The notes: a model not told the origin generated them from the sequence alone. Counted from the stretch's first letter, positions 1-12,775 are shown. The stretch is DNA of 64,000 bases from Strigops habroptila (GCF_004027225.2 NC_044282.2:60133225-60197224); one strand, 5' to 3'. Made by a program: numbers and translations.

Positions 1-178
1 CCCTGCCACGGGCAGGGACACCTTCCACTAGACCAGGTTGCTCCAAGCCCCGTCCAACCTGGCCTTGAACACTGCCAGGGATGGGGCAGCCACAGCTTCT
101 CTGGGCAACCTGTGCCAGGGCCTCACCACCCTCACAGGGAAGGGTTCTCAGATCTAACCTGAACTTCCCCTATTACAC
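1..178 (-). mobile_element. CR1 LINE 3' fragment, cut by window edge
   Basis: Reads as the reverse complement of the CR1 3' region (CCTTCCACTAGACCAGGTTG, then the block around GGGATGGGGCAGCCACAG). The window begins inside it, so its 3' tail is outside. Similarity fades near 178. It is non-coding; open frames across it are not genes. Confidence 0.9.
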
Positions 179-420
179 TGCCAGCATCCCACAAGTGGTG
201 GTGAGGAGGAGGCAGGGAATCAGCATAAGCTCAAGAGCTTTTCCCTGGGTTATCACTGTAAAGTACATCCTCATTAGGAAAGCCGCAGATCTTGGGCACA
301 GCTGAAACTCAAGTGTCTACACTGAATTTGTTGGCAGAGGTGCAGGCAGGGATGTGGTCTGCAGCAGGCAGTAGTGACCCAGGCAATGCCAAGGAGCAGC
401 TCACATAGCCAGATTAAGTT
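179..420. other. Spacer between two CR1 copies
   Basis: No gene or known element recognised. It separates CR1 fragments lying in opposite orientation. Confidence 0.4.
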
Positions 421-889
421 GAAGTCCAGAGGACAGGCCCTGGCATAGGGCTACAAAGATGCTCCGAGGGCTGGAGCACTTCTGCTATGGAGACAGGCTG
501 AGAGAGCTGGGCTTGTTCAGCCTGGAGAAGAGAAGGCTCCAGCGAGACCTTAGAGCAGCCTCCAGTGCCTAAAGGGGCTGACAAGAAAGCTGGAGAGGGG
601 CTTGTGACAGGGGCCTGCAGGGACAGGACAAGGGGGAATGGCTTTAACCTGACAGAGGGGAGATTCAGATCTTAGGAAGAAGTTCTTCCCTGTGAGGGTG
701 GTGAGGCCCTGGCACAGGGTGCCCAGAGAAGCTGTGGCTGCCCCATCCCTGGCAGTGTTCAAGGCCAGGTTGGACACCGGGGCTCGGAGCAACCTGCTCT
801 AGTGGAAGGTGTCCCTGCCCATGGCAGGGGGCTGGAACTGGATGAGCTTTAAGATCCCTTCCAACCCAAACCATTCTGTGATTCTATGG
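421..889 (+). mobile_element. CR1 LINE 3' fragment
   Basis: A 5'-truncated CR1 in forward orientation. It starts near the AAAGATGCTCC segment, runs through the GGGCTGACAAGAAAGCTGG and TGGCAGTGTTCAAGGCCAGG blocks, and ends in CATTCTGTGATTCTATGG, the CR1 tail. Its few differences from sibling copies in the window suggest a fairly young insertion. Confidence 0.92.
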
Positions 890-2338
890 TTCACGAGGAG
901 GGTTTCCCCCAAACTGGTAAATTAGCAAGATTAAAAACCAAATTCAAAGCTGTAACACTGAAATGCAGCATTTACCCTGTGAGTATTTGCGAGTCTATGA
1001 AGGGCTCCCTGCAAACCCCTGTGCTTTGAGCAAAAGCAAACTTTTAAGCAGCGGTAAGAAGACGAAACACTCTTCATGCTGACAGCAAATACCAGACATG
1101 TCCTGAAGAGGGGCTCTGTAAGCTGCGCTGGCCACATTGCTTCCTAAAAGGGGACACTGCGCTAGGAGGGTAGATGTAGGCTCTGATGCAGAACCCCAGG
1201 TCTTGCTCACCTGGAGAAACTGTGATTCCTTAGCCTCCATCTGCTTTATCTCTGAATAAGAACAAAGCATGAAAATCAGGTCATCAGACATTTTTAGGGC
1301 TCTTTCTGGAGGAGATGAATAGCTGTTTGGTACTGTCCTGCCCATGATTGTTTTCATGGTGCAAGTTCAAGATTGTTCAGCCTCTGCATGATGGAAACAG
1401 TCTGGAACTATCTGTGCAGATGTAAAGAGGCTGCTTTTGATGACAGCCTGTTCTAGGCAATTGCACAAGAGAAGGATTGAATAGGTGTTTAGGTATGGTG
1501 ACCTGAATTATTATACTCACCTCTGGTGGTGAGTTCATTTGGAGTTTGTCCAGGTTGTTACTTGTATGTCTTATTAATGCTGGCAGTTTAGGTGATTTCA
1601 ATATCTGAGAATGATTTGAAAGTCTAATTAATGACATTTTCTTCTCACAGATACATGCAAAGATTCATAATAAGGAAGATTAATTCTCCCCTTACAGCAG
1701 TTTACACTGATCCACATCATCAACCTCTCCAAAGGAGAAGAGGGGTCTCTCCTAGGTCTGGAGCTAACAGAGCATGGGAATCTGATCTGTAACTTACAAT
1801 AAAAACATGTCTACATTGCTTTCACTCCAGTGTTGGGGTGTCCTGGAAGCAGCACAGGACTCTGCATTTTGCCATTCAGACTGGGAAGCCTTTGGTATGA
1901 ATCCAGAAGTAAATACAAACTCCCACCTTTGGGGCATGAGCAGGACTGTTTAAGTGCTGGTCAGCTATGCAGTTCATCCTGGCTGGAGACGAAAAGCTGT
2001 TTCACTGCCCCTCACCATGCACAGTAGCGCTGGACCTCCCTCTGCAACTGCATAGGGAAGGCTAGTGCTTTGGGATATCCTCAGGAGAGTTGCCTGGGGT
2101 CTCCATACAGCAACCTTGCAATCAACTTATGGGTATTAACCATACTAGACTTCTTAAGAAACACTGCTTGGGCTCTCGTGGTCCACCCCCTTCATCTCCA
2201 TGGGTCCCACCACCCCCCTCCTCACGAAGCACAGTCAGACCCCACAATTCTTTCCCCACAAGCTGCTTTCTCTGAGGCCTGGCCTCCATCTCACTGAAGG
2301 TGCTGTGGGCAGTTATATTTATTAAGAGCATCCTCAGT
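890..2338. other. Gene-free interval
   Basis: AT-rich unique-looking sequence. Open frames are short, start arbitrarily and show no family motif. No gene, RNA or clear repeat recognised. Confidence 0.4.
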
Positions 2339-2478
2339 AGAATCATAGAATGGTTTGGGTTGGAAAGGGCCTTAAAGCTCATCTAATTCAAGCCCCACAA
2401 TGAGCAGGGACATCTTCTACCAGATCAGGTTGCTCAGAGCCCTGTCCAACCTGGCCTCGAATGGTTTCAGGGATGGGT
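2339..2478 (-). mobile_element. CR1 LINE 3' end fragment
   Basis: Starts at the reversed CR1 tail (AATCATAGAATGGTTTGGG) and keeps only about 140 bp. Scattered substitutions relative to the younger copies suggest an older subfamily or age. Confidence 0.88.
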
Positions 2479-2894
2479 TTTCAGGATGACGAATCGCTGC
2501 AAAGGAAAGCAAAGGCTTCAGCCCTGTGGCCAGCGGGGAAACAGCACTGTTGCCTCTGTGAAGGAGGGAAAAGGAAATTTTGGGCAGTGGCTGCATACTG
2601 CAGGACTAATTATAAACCCAAAGCTTCCCTGTGTTAGTCCTGATGACCCTGCAACTCCCAGGCGATGTGTGGAAGTGAATCGTCTTTCTCCCACCTCGGA
2701 GGAAAAAGCGTCAGAAATAGTCCTCCAATTGAGGGCATATCAGATATTACACTAAGAGAAAGGAATAAGGGGTGTCTAAGACAAGAAATGGCTGGCACTC
2801 AGATGGGCTTCAGTGCCTGCCTTTTTCTGTCTTCCTGCCATGTGCTTTAGGGAAAATGAACTGCTCTGTGGCAAAGATGAAGGGCTGGTACTCA
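2479..2894. other. Gene-free interval
   Basis: Nothing recognised beyond short chance open frames. Confidence 0.3.
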
Positions 2895-3105
2895 AAAAAA
2901 TTTGGCTCAAATCTCATCTCTTCCAGAGGAGCCTCTGAATATTGCAGTGAGAGTCATCCTGCTCTTTTGGACTCATTTTTCCTCCTGTAAAATAAAGATC
3001 AGTAATGCTTGGAGCAGGTTCCTTCCCTTCCTCTATTTCAACACTGCCTGGCACAATACAGCCCTGATATCAGTCAGTAAACATTACTACAGTCTTCTGA
3101 GAACA
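2895..3105. mobile_element. Ancient MIR/CORE-SINE-like relic
   Basis: The order 'CTCATTTTTCCTCCTGTAAA', then 'CACTGCCTGGCACAATACAG', then 'CCCTGATATCAGTCAGTAAA' resembles the tail half of amniote MIR-type SINEs (a 'cctcatctgtaaaatg' segment followed by 'tgcctggcacaatggggccctgatctcag'). Heavily diverged; called from remembered consensus only. Confidence 0.5.
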
Positions 3106-6100
3106 CAAGATGTACGGGACATCAGGAAGAGTACAACATGCCTCTTGTGCAATAAAGCCACACTGGCCTGGCAACTTTTTCTATTGGTCCTGCACAAATT
3201 ATCCTTGTCTTGTATTCCCATTCCTAAACCCACAGCTGCCATTCCAACATTTTTAATATAACCTTATGGCAAGGGGGTACAGACCTCCCTGAATGAGGAA
3301 AAGAAGTTATACAGGTATTTGTCAGGATACATTTGGTTCATAATAACAGATAATGGGTTAATGAAGGTTTGCCAGCTTCTGGAAGGTAGCTTCATGCACC
3401 ATATTCTTTTACTTGCCTTGGTAAAGTCTCCTAAGAAACAACATTCCTATCAAGCAGGAGTAGCACACACATCTAGAGAGTGTCCGAGCAGAAGGGAATG
3501 CAGCTAAATCAGTGCTCTTTGCCAAATGCCCAGAGATTCCTCCTGCCAGACCCCTAAACGCCCGGCCATCTGCTTCCCCCTGCCACATAATGTGTCCTGA
3601 AGAGGTTGCCAAGATATTTGTCTGGCCTCAGCAGGAGAAGGGGCTCTTCCCAAGTCTTCCTTTCCTGGCTGGAGAGCAGGATCAGGAACCGTCTGGGTCT
3701 CTGGCTGCTCTTCTGCATCACCCTGAAGGACTTCAGGCAACGGGGCAGACCCTGAGGAGCAGAGGTTCCTCTCCCTGGTTGCATACAGCTGGTCTGGACT
3801 CCCTGGTGAGACCACATCTCCCAAAACAGAAGTGATTATCAAGATTTTAGGCTTTTCATCTAGCAAGCTCTCCTCCACCACATGCATTCACACCAGCAGG
3901 GTTTTGTCTGTGAAATCCAAGAAGTAATTGGCTCCAGAATAGCAGAGAATCACCCTCCATATGCTGCAGTCCCATGACCATTTGTCTCTTGGACAAGCAT
4001 TAGTATTTTTTAGGGCTCTCTATTTGCTTGTTTTCATTCCTGAAATAGATTGTGATCTTATTATCCAAACACCCAGCTGCTTTACCCTCTCATATTTTCC
4101 TAGGAAGGGAAGTGAAAGATCAGCAAGCACAAGGTGAAAGATGTTTGTAGCTGGAAATCACCTGTGATTGCAGTGACCACATCCATCGGGGTAAATCCAA
4201 GGCAGCTGTGAGGCCAGCTGGCATGGCCAAGCCATACACAGGATATTAAGGTCTCCTGGCTTCCCAGAAAGGGATCCACAGTGGGCAGCTTCCTGGGTAT
4301 TAGTCCCTGTGCTAATTCTTGAGCCCTGCCTAGGAGCCAGGCTTGCCCAGACCAAGTGTGCCAGAGGCTGTGCTAAATTTTATGTCTTAGTCTGGTCCTG
4401 GCACTGCTCCATTTACTGGTGTGGATGTAGCCAGGGGGTCTGGAAGAGAAAGATGTGGAGAGCAAAACCCTCGCATAAAGAAGCAGATAAATTACCCTAT
4501 TTATACATTTGCTACAATAGCATGGGAGTCAGCTATGTTGTTTTCCACTGGATATCTGCCAGTATATCTGAGCACACAGCACTTTCCAAGGGCTGCCATC
4601 CCCACTTCTTCACTAACCCCTATCCGAAATACATGGTTTCCTGCAAACCGGGTTCATCCTCTTGACAGCTGGGAGGAGGGAGCCTGCAGGTGTGGGAGAG
4701 CTTCCTAGTTAGCTCTACTGAAACCAAAGCGACATCAAACTGGAGATGCGTCAACCAGAGAGTGAGTGGGCAAGTCTGAAGTCAGATCACAGGAAGAAGG
4801 AGGCTGGCAGGATGTGATAGAGCAGACATGTACCCAGCACTGCAGACACAAGTGTTCCTCAGGTCTGAGTTTCCATAATCAATTATTTTTAGCAGAGTAC
4901 ATATTTGTTTTGCTTTGTTTTGCAGGGAATAGCTAGTTTCTGGTGAATGTTTTCCATTTTGTCATAAGGAATCATGGGACACTCTGTAACATCTAAAAAT
5001 GTGACGTATTTTGCAAAGCTTTTCCACCTCAAAGTTGGGTTTTTTTTAGTTTTTATTTGTCAACCTGGGAAATGCCTGAGCAATAAAAAAGGAACTCTGG
5101 CTTTCTTCTCACTTTGGGAAAATCCTTTTTTTGCCATGGAATTCGCCAGGCATTCACCAAGGGCAAACCTACAGGTCTCTACGCTCTCAATATCTTTAGG
5201 GCTGCCATCTGAAACACACAGACAGCTTGCTGCCAAAGCAGTGCAATTATTCTGAGTGAGTGAGAACAATTGCTAAGGTACAAATTGTCCCCCAAACTTG
5301 CCCCAGCACTCATTACTACCTGTGTGGGAAGGGTAGGATATCTGATGTGGTCTGCGTTTGGCTTTTCCAGAAACTGTTAGGGAGGAAAAACCCAACCTTT
5401 TTCATAGACTCAAAAATACTGAATTCTGAAGAAAACATTAATTTAGGCCACTGTATACGTGTCTGATAAACATTTCAAGTGCTGATGTGCCATGACCTGT
5501 TTTACGAGGTAGAAGCATGGGTGGTTTTGAAAGTTTAGCTCTGAATGTGATTTAACATTTGGGGGACCCCAAGGTCTGTCAGTGTGGAGGGAGAAAAACA
5601 GAGAGAAAGAGATCTTAGTGGCAGAGAAGAGAAAGCCCTACTGTTATAAGGGTTCTCCTTTGGACAGCAGCATGGAAAAAGGGGGCATTAATGAAATTAT
5701 CTTGACCAGCACATGGTTTTAAGTGGACAAATAATCATACAGACATTTATACAGTGACTACAGTTTGCAATTGAGACAACTATGGTTTCTCTGGAACCTA
5801 CAAGAAATCATTATATCATCCAAGTGAACAGGATTCTTCTTCCACATGTATCTGAAAGGGAAAATGAGGATAATATGAGGTGATGAAACAAATTGTTTAA
5901 TTTAAAAGCTGTGGTTCTTTGAAAACATAGTTCTGGATGCTTTTCCATAGGATATGGGTTGGGGTCTCTGTGTCTTAGGAGGTGCCTACATTGGAGTAAT
6001 TCTTCATGACTTCAAAGTTCGGTCCTTGGGGTCTGACCAAATTTAGGAAGTTACCAGGTCATTCCTGAGAAAGCTACACCATGAATTGCCTCTTGAAGAA

Positions 6101-6108
6101 TATAAATT
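3106..6108. other. Gene-free interval
   Basis: No gene, RNA gene or well-formed repeat recognised on either strand. The longest frames (around 3504-3887 minus and 4309-4665 plus) have no recognisable domain and no plausible splice context. Confidence 0.35.
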
Positions 6109-6284
6109 AATCATAGCATTATAGAATATACTGGGTCAGAAGGGACCTTGGAGATCATCTAGTTCCAAACCTCTGTCAAGGCAGGGACACCTTCTACTAG
6201 ACCAGGTTATTCAAAGCCCTCTCCAACCTGGACTTGGACACTGCCAGGGATGGGGCAGCCACAGCTTCTCTGGGCAACCTCTGA
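6109..6284 (-). mobile_element. CR1 LINE 3' end fragment
   Basis: A reversed CR1 tail (AATCATAGCATTATAGAATA, GGGTCAGAAGGGACCTTGGA) followed by the conserved GGGATGGGGCAGCCACAGC block. Truncated after about 175 bp and moderately diverged. Confidence 0.88.
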
Positions 6285-9200
6285 GCAAATTAATATATTT
6301 TCAAAACCAAACCCTCCTGGACTTGATGGAGACTTGATCAGGGCTTCTGCTTCAAAAAAAACCCAAAGGGTTTTATGCAGGAAGATCAGAACTGGTGAAA
6401 CCTGCAAGTTGCCTCATAAGTAATTGCAGCCTGTGTGCCTATTAGTTCATCCCTACAAAGTGAACAGGCTTGTCATGGTTGCATAAAGGGACTTCAGAAT
6501 TCATTTCTTCCCCGTTTATATTCTCTGTGTATCCAACACTGTTTATGCTGCAGATACTTCTGATATAGCAGTGGTTCTCCATCACAGTGCTGATGGGCAG
6601 GGAGGAAAGTCTCCAACTAAAGTGTTTTCTGAAGACCACATTTCACAGTCAGCTAAACAGGTAACACCAACAGGACCTGAGGAACCATTTAACTAATTCC
6701 AGGATGCCCTTTCGGTGCTCAAATCCACCTGCATGAAACTCTGAGTCAAAGGCTTAGAAAGTTTTGCTTGAGTAGGCATGGGGACTTGAGGAGCTACAGG
6801 CTTCATAGACCCATATGAGCCTCCCCAAAGAGAGGGGACAGAGACCTAAGGCATCTTATGTCTAATGCAGAAAGAGCAGTGAACAACCTGTTTTGGAAAA
6901 CAAGGCTAGAGTAGCATGAGCAGCCGACCACCTTCCTCTATGGACCCTCCTTGGCCACCAAGCTACCTGAGGCGACATCTCTATATATCAGCCATGCTTC
7001 CCACAGCTGCATTTTCCCACAAAATCCATAGATTTGTGCACACTGGGTTACAATAGGCACCTCTGTACTCTTCACTGTGTGTCCATAGGTCCCATGAACC
7101 TCTCAACCAGGAAAAATGGTTTTAAATATCAGGAGCTGGCACCGCATGCCGGTGTTGTAAGTTCAGCAGTGACTGCTTAGGTTGTGCTGAGCATTTAAGA
7201 TCAAATATGAATAGGCTGAATTAGGGTTTGCTAGGCTGAGTGTCTAGAGTAGCTTGAGGTTATGTCTGAAGCATTGCTTGTGAGGGAAAAAAGGGTGCTC
7301 AGCATGAGAGTAAATGTTCTCTCTGCTGGATGTTCAGAAGTGAAAATCTCTTTCTTCAGAATCCAATTAATGGCTTCAGTTAATAAAGAACAAATGGCCA
7401 GAGTACCCATGCTTATATGTGACTAAGAGATTAGAGATAGGGTAGCCCAGTAGGGTCAGGCATGCTCCTGAACATGCTTTTGTTCCACTCCTTGTTGTAA
7501 GGAGTGGATAAATTTAAAGCAATGACTTCTCATGTCAGAAATCAAAAAGGACACAGAGAAAGCGAGCACTGGAAAAAAGCCAAGCTGTGCTATAACTCAC
7601 CAACAGTGCTGAAGCAGAGTAAAAGTCTCTTTGGCAGCAAAATCAGAGGCAAAGCAGAGCTGCTATTGTAATACAATGGCTTTGTGGAGAGCGTTGGCAC
7701 AGTCAACGGATGAATATTTTGCTGTGGTGTTCAGGAGTAAGTAGGGTCAGAAATCTAAAATAACTGGGAATGGTCCCAGTGGAAGCTAGTGCCACAGAAG
7801 GGAAGAGCCTTATTCAATACCATCCTTCCCCACTTTCAGAAAAGTGTCCATAAACCTGGGGTGGAATAACAAGAACTTCCCAGGAGTCTTTTCAGTCTGT
7901 GACCCCACTGTAAAATCTGAGAACAGCAAACACAGTATTATAGTTCAGAGTGAGAATTAAAACTAAATCATCCAGGTGAGCATGATCCGATCATGATATT
8001 ATGCAAGGCTTTGAGAACAAACAGGTGAGCAAGAACACAAAATAATATGCATTGTGAGTTCTGTGCTGAATAGGTTTCAACAGACCAACCTGATGAAATA
8101 GGGTTGCTTAGTCAAGAGAAAGCATCAGATATTATCAAATGCGCTTTAGTGAAGATCAGCTCAGCAGAAAAACAGACAGCAAAATGAACCAATGCTGCAA
8201 ATGTCCTTGCCTCCACAGCTGAGCTAAGTTATACTTTCGACATCTCCTTGCTTCACAAAACAAGGTTCAGCTGACTTAGACATGCCAAAGACTTGGCTTC
8301 ACATTTTCAACTGCAAAGAGTCAAAGGAGAGGAGTCAAGAGATCTCAGTTTCCTTTGCTGTCTCACTATCTGAGCCATTCACCCTCTTGTCTTTCCCTCT
8401 TCTGGATGAACCAAGAGCAGTGGAAAAGGGAGGTCCTTTGGGCACCATGAGCCACAATAACAAATCGTATCTTGTTGGAAGAACTAGATGAGGACTTTCA
8501 TCTGCTTGTGTGAAAATTGATAATGGAAGTTTCACAGATAGCTCATGTGTGATATGCTTGAAAGGCAATAGGATATGATGGGACGGGATAGGACAGGACA
8601 GTTCCCTTACTGCTCTTCTTCTCCCTTGAAAATGCGCCCAACACAATTTAATATAGGCAAAAAACAAGGAGTCTAGCTTAAAACCAGCAAAGACCATAAT
8701 TTCTTAACTTGCTGGACAATTTATCTCTAAAGAGCTGTCAAGGTACCCACTTTCTACAACTGCATCTGTTGCATGTGCCTTTCCTGGAGAACCTCTTTAG
8801 CGGTATCATGAGTCTAATTCATATGCCAATTACCATTGGTGTGAAGTAGAAATCCTTCATACCTAAGACTATGAAGTAGGCTAGACCAAGTCTGTGTTCA
8901 CTGCTAAGCATATTGGGAAAGATTTGCAAAAAGTCGTAATTGCAAGGTAACAAACAAGGGAAAATAAGTCCAAATTTATATCATGATGATGGATTATTCA
9001 TTTCTTATTACCACTCTTGAAAATATTTAATTTACTGGTACAGAGGCAGCCTGGGTAAACAATATGAGGATCACAAAGGTCTCTCTGGGGAAAAGTTGGA
9101 AAGAAATAAGCCCCATGAAAACATCTGTGAAAGGTGACAGATCTGCCTGGGGACAAATGGCTCTAGAATTTCTGGGGGAGAAAAGTAAATACATCATGGC

Positions 9201-10104
9201 TAGATCATATCCAATTCAAAAATACAGTGAAAAATATGTTTTGTAAAGAAACATAAAAGATCCTTCCCCTCCTCTGCTGGCTTTTCTCCAGCTCTGCTCT
9301 TTCTCCTATGGTGCAGAGTGCTTCAGCATCTCCCGGCAGTGGTTTCTTTCATGCGTCTGCAGACTCATCCAGGCTCATCCTTTCTGAGCCTTGTGCCTTA
9401 ACTCAGAGGAGTAAATTATAGCTGTTGGTTTTGCATCCAGAGAAAAATAATCCACACAAACACTGCAGCTCTTCATGCTGAGCCAACATTAGCAATGAGT
9501 GGTGGTGTTTGTTTGAATTCAAATGTGAATAGCTTGAACGAGGGATTCCCTGTTGAACATTTATAGAAGCATGCACATTCAGTATCTATAAAATAAACTC
9601 TGCAGCTGAAAAAACCCAATTTCTTGTCAAGAAAAAGAAAGAAGATACTTAGTGGAAGTGTAACAATTTATTTTCCTTCAAAATTCCAATAAATTGATTT
9701 ATTAGCTTTAAAAGGTTATGAATAGTCAGCTGCAGAAATGACCACCCTGTAGTGGTGATGGGAAGCAAGAAAAGATAGAGCGAAGAGCCAAGGTTAAAAA
9801 ACAAAGAATGAAGAAGAGGTCTAGGAGGGTATAAATGTAGTGGCAAATAGTTGGGGTGAGGCATAAAAAAGAGAGAAGGAATGGAGAAATCTGGAAAGTG
9901 GGAAAATGGGTGACAGATGAGAGAGTAGGAAGGGTTTTTCTCCAGTTTACTCTTCAGAAATCTGAACATGGAAAATTTAAGGCCATTGGAGTCTGTATTC
10001 AAAGTTGTCCCACTGCAGGTTGTGCAGACAAGAAGACTCTGAAGGTGGTATTTCTTGATTTTAACCTCCTAGCTCTTCTCTGTCCAATCTGGCTTCATAG
10101 CTGT
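6285..10104. other. Gene-free interval
   Basis: AT-rich sequence with many stops in all frames. No gene recognised. I looked here for the mature exon of the decayed ovodefensin to the right and found no cysteine-patterned frame. Confidence 0.35.
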
Positions 10105-10748
10105 CGTGTAACTTGGGTGGGCATGGATAAAAACAAGGGAACGGCAACACTGTAGAAAATGTTCATGTCTGGAGTCCAGGGAACATCTTGGTGTGCGGGG
10201 AGTAAAGAGCAATGCTCATCCAAAACAAAGATAGAGACACTGGTGCTTAGAGATGGACTCCCGCGACAAGCGGAGCAGCAGTAGGAGAAGCTTGAGCAAA
10301 CCCATCTACAAAGAGGTGTTGTTGCTGGCCAGTGTGTGCAATGTCACCCTGACCCGCTGGTCCTGCTCACAAAGGCATCTGGCAGCCAGGTCCATGCTCC
10401 AGTGGCTTCTCCTTGCCATTCGCTGGCTGCATTCACCAACCCGGACACACAGGACAATTCCCAGATCCGGCTGCGAGGAAACCGCCGCCAGCAGACATGG
10501 AGCCACCATGTTCAGCTCTGCTCGACCCAGCGCCAACAGCAGAGCTGCTGCCCAGAGGTGCAGGAATTCAGTCTGGACACCTTCCTGATCAGCTCTGGAC
10601 ACTGTCTGCAAGGCACAGACACAATGAACAATACTGGGGAATCACACCCATCATGGGAATAGTTTTCAGGGTGCATCCATCCCTGACCAGTGTACTGGCA
10701 GTGAGGTTCCTCAATGGTATCCCTGCAGTGTGGCGCTCTGCAACATTT
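10105..10748 (-). pseudogene. Decayed ovodefensin: signal exon plus promoter block
   Basis: Bases 10253-10748 align at roughly 85% by eye with 23962-24436, the upstream region of the intact minus-strand ovodefensin. Downstream on the minus strand an ATG at 10166 opens a signal-like peptide, MNIFYSVAVPLFLSMPTQ. This aligns with MKVLCVVFAVLLLFSLATPG after one missing codon, and the same CATGTCTGGAG context surrounds both ATGs. The splice donor GTAAG has become GTTACA, the TATA box position reads TCTAAGC, and no mature exon is visible in the following kilobase. I infer a dead duplicate of the subtype-B gene; the promoter flank is better preserved than the coding exon. Confidence 0.72.
10342..10354 (-). 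promoter_or_regulatory. Oestrogen-response-element-like palindrome (pseudogene copy)
   Basis: The minus strand reads GGTCAGGGTGACA, nine of ten half-site bases of GGTCAnnnTGACC. It lies in the promoter block shared with the intact gene. Function is inferred only from the motif and from the known oviduct/oestrogen biology of ovodefensins. Confidence 0.35.
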
Positions 10749-10783
10749 TCATCACATTCATTTGGTATTTTCTCTCAATTTTG

Positions 10784-10820
10784 GTTTTCAGTATTGTTTT
10801 CAGTATTGTTTTCAGTATTG
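10784..10820 (+). repeat. 12-bp tandem repeat, three units
   Basis: TTTTCAGTATTG occurs three times head to tail, immediately right of the ovodefensin promoter homology. Simple local slippage; no function suggested. Confidence 0.9.
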
Positions 10821-10924
10821 ATCATGGCCTAAAGGAAATGAAGAAAAAAACAGTTTATGAACAGGATTTGATAAATTTCCAGTTACCATGGTGATGGTAG
10901 AAGGACATCTTAGAAGGCTGTTCT

Positions 10925-11700
10925 GAGTTCTGAACTATCCAGGGTCTTCATTAACAAACTGCATAATGGAATAAAGATTGTGCTTACTGAATTTGCAAAT
11001 AGCAGGCTGAAAGGGACTGCAGCATGCTGGGGGACACTGGGGATTGGCATTTTTTTGCGAAAGACAGGAACAATTGGTGAAGGTGGAATGAGCAATATCT
11101 GGCAATGCAGAGATTCTGCAGGAAAGGTATGGGGCTGCAGTGGGCAACAAGGTGCACGTAATGGTACGATGTCGTTCTGTTATGGAAAAGGCAGAAATAA
11201 TTATTTCTAAAAAAACAAATGAACAACTGGGTAATGACTTGTCAGGCACTTAAATTAATCCATTTATTGCTCCAAACTGCTAGACTTTCAGGTAGTGTGT
11301 TGTTTATTGCTTAGGGCACCATACTTCAAGATGAGGTGGAACAGTTGGAGAGAGCCTAGAGCTGAGATTGTTAAGAGACCAATAAAATATGATCTATAAC
11401 AAAAATCTGGAAGAATTGAGATGATGGGGGGAGAGGTGGGACCCATAAAGCTACTCAAATCTGAAATAAAGAGTACATAGGGAGAGAATGTTTCCCACAA
11501 CTAGGGTGGTTCGGATGAGAAACAGTGGTCTGAAACTGCAACAGTGAAGTTCTGTATTGTATATAGGATGGCATTTCAAGTGGGATGCAGAAAGGTATCT
11601 TGAAGGAGGTAGAATGATGTGGAGAAGGCCAGTTATTGGTGGTATTCCCCAAGAGGTTTAACACTTTTCTGAGAGGGGTGATTTAGGATTGTAAGGAGCT
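10925..11700 (+). mobile_element. Ancient CR1 LINE relic, end of ORF2 onward
   Basis: Bases around 10945-11030 translate to a degraded form of the CR1 reverse-transcriptase stretch 'FINDLDxGIxSTLxKFADDTKL' (here LHNGIKIVLTEFANSRLKG). Bases near 11310-11590 match older CR1 text such as CCATACTTCAAGATGAGG and AGGGTGGTTCGGATGAGAAA in forward order. Highly diverged, with indels throughout. Confidence 0.6.
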
Positions 11701-12114
11701 CTGCCTTAGGGATGTGGAGAAGTGACTTTGAGGACATCTATGGTTCCTGGCAGTTTTGGTAACAACACAAAACAAATCATTATGGTTGTGTTTTTGTTGG
11801 TAAACTGAATAGTACAAGGGCCCACTCTATGGTCCTGAGGCTGGTGGGCTTAACTGGCCACATACCTGGTACTAAACTCTCCTCCATTCACAGCAGGATG
11901 ACCACATCCCAGTCATGTTGGAAATCATACCTGTCCTCTAAAGACGCATGAGGTGAGGTGGGAAATGTGTTTGCAGAAGTGTCAAGTGGCCTCAGAAAAA
12001 AACATGGCCAGGGCTGTGCTAAAAATTTACCAGTGGGGCAGCCAGCTTGCAGCGTCAGGCTTCAGCGCAGTTTATTTATTAGTATAAGTCGTCCACAGAA
12101 GAGTAAACCATGCT
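11701..12114. other. Gene-free interval
   Basis: Nothing recognised. Confidence 0.3.
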
Positions 12115-12560
12115 ATAGAATCATAGAATCATTTAGGTTGGAAAAGACTTTTAAGATCATCAAGTCCAACTGTTAACCCAGCACTACAAAGTCCACCACT
12201 AAACCATGTCCTTGAGCACAACATCTACACGTCTGTTAAATACCTCCAGGGATGGTGACTCCACCACAGCCCTGGGCAGCCTCTTCCAGTGCTTGACAAC
12301 CCTTTCATTATAGAAATTTTTCCTAATAGGCAACCTAAACCTCTCCTGGTGCAACTTGTGGCCATTTCCTCTCATCCTATGCTTGTTAGTTGGGGGAAGA
12401 GACTGACCCCCACCTCACTACAACCTCCTTTCAGGTAGATGTAGAGAGCGATAAGGTCTCCCCTGAGCCTTCTCTTCTCCAGACTGAACACCCCCACTTC
12501 CCTTAGCTGTTCCTCACAGTGCTTGTGCTCCAGACCCTTCACCAACTCTGCTGCTCCCTG
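12115..12560 (-). mobile_element. CR1 LINE, tail plus ORF2 C-terminal part
   Basis: Starts at the reversed tail ATAGAATCATAGAATCATTT followed by AGGTTGGAAAAGACTTTTAA. Read on the minus strand it encodes pieces of the CR1 ORF2 C-terminus ([20 protein letters not shown], then [14 protein letters not shown]). It is the same subfamily as 20680-21080 and is 5'-truncated. Confidence 0.9.
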
Positions 12561-12775
12561 TGTAGCAGGGACCCATCTAGCCAAGTGTCTTTAGTCTGAC
12601 AGGGGCGAAAAGCTGATTCTTAGAAGAGTGGAAGAACATGGCAAACATGCAGTAGCATGTGTTTGGAAACACATCCAGTTCCACCAGTCTGAGGTTTGGG
12701 TGTTATTGAGTTGGGTATGGATCCATATCATTGTGCTGAATGCCCCTTAGTTAATTTTATGTATTCCATAGAAGT

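Noticed and set aside
1-10000. Classical avian beta-defensin genes (CX4-8CX3-5CX9-13CX4-7CC)
   Set aside because: No signal exon or six-cysteine mature exon of that kind was found on either strand in this interval.
10253-10832. Overlapping plus frames of 108-139 residues with some cysteines
   Set aside because: They lie on the strand opposite the ovodefensin remnant, within its promoter block. The cysteines do not follow a defensin spacing, and the parallel frames at 23910-24394 are not conserved in reading frame.
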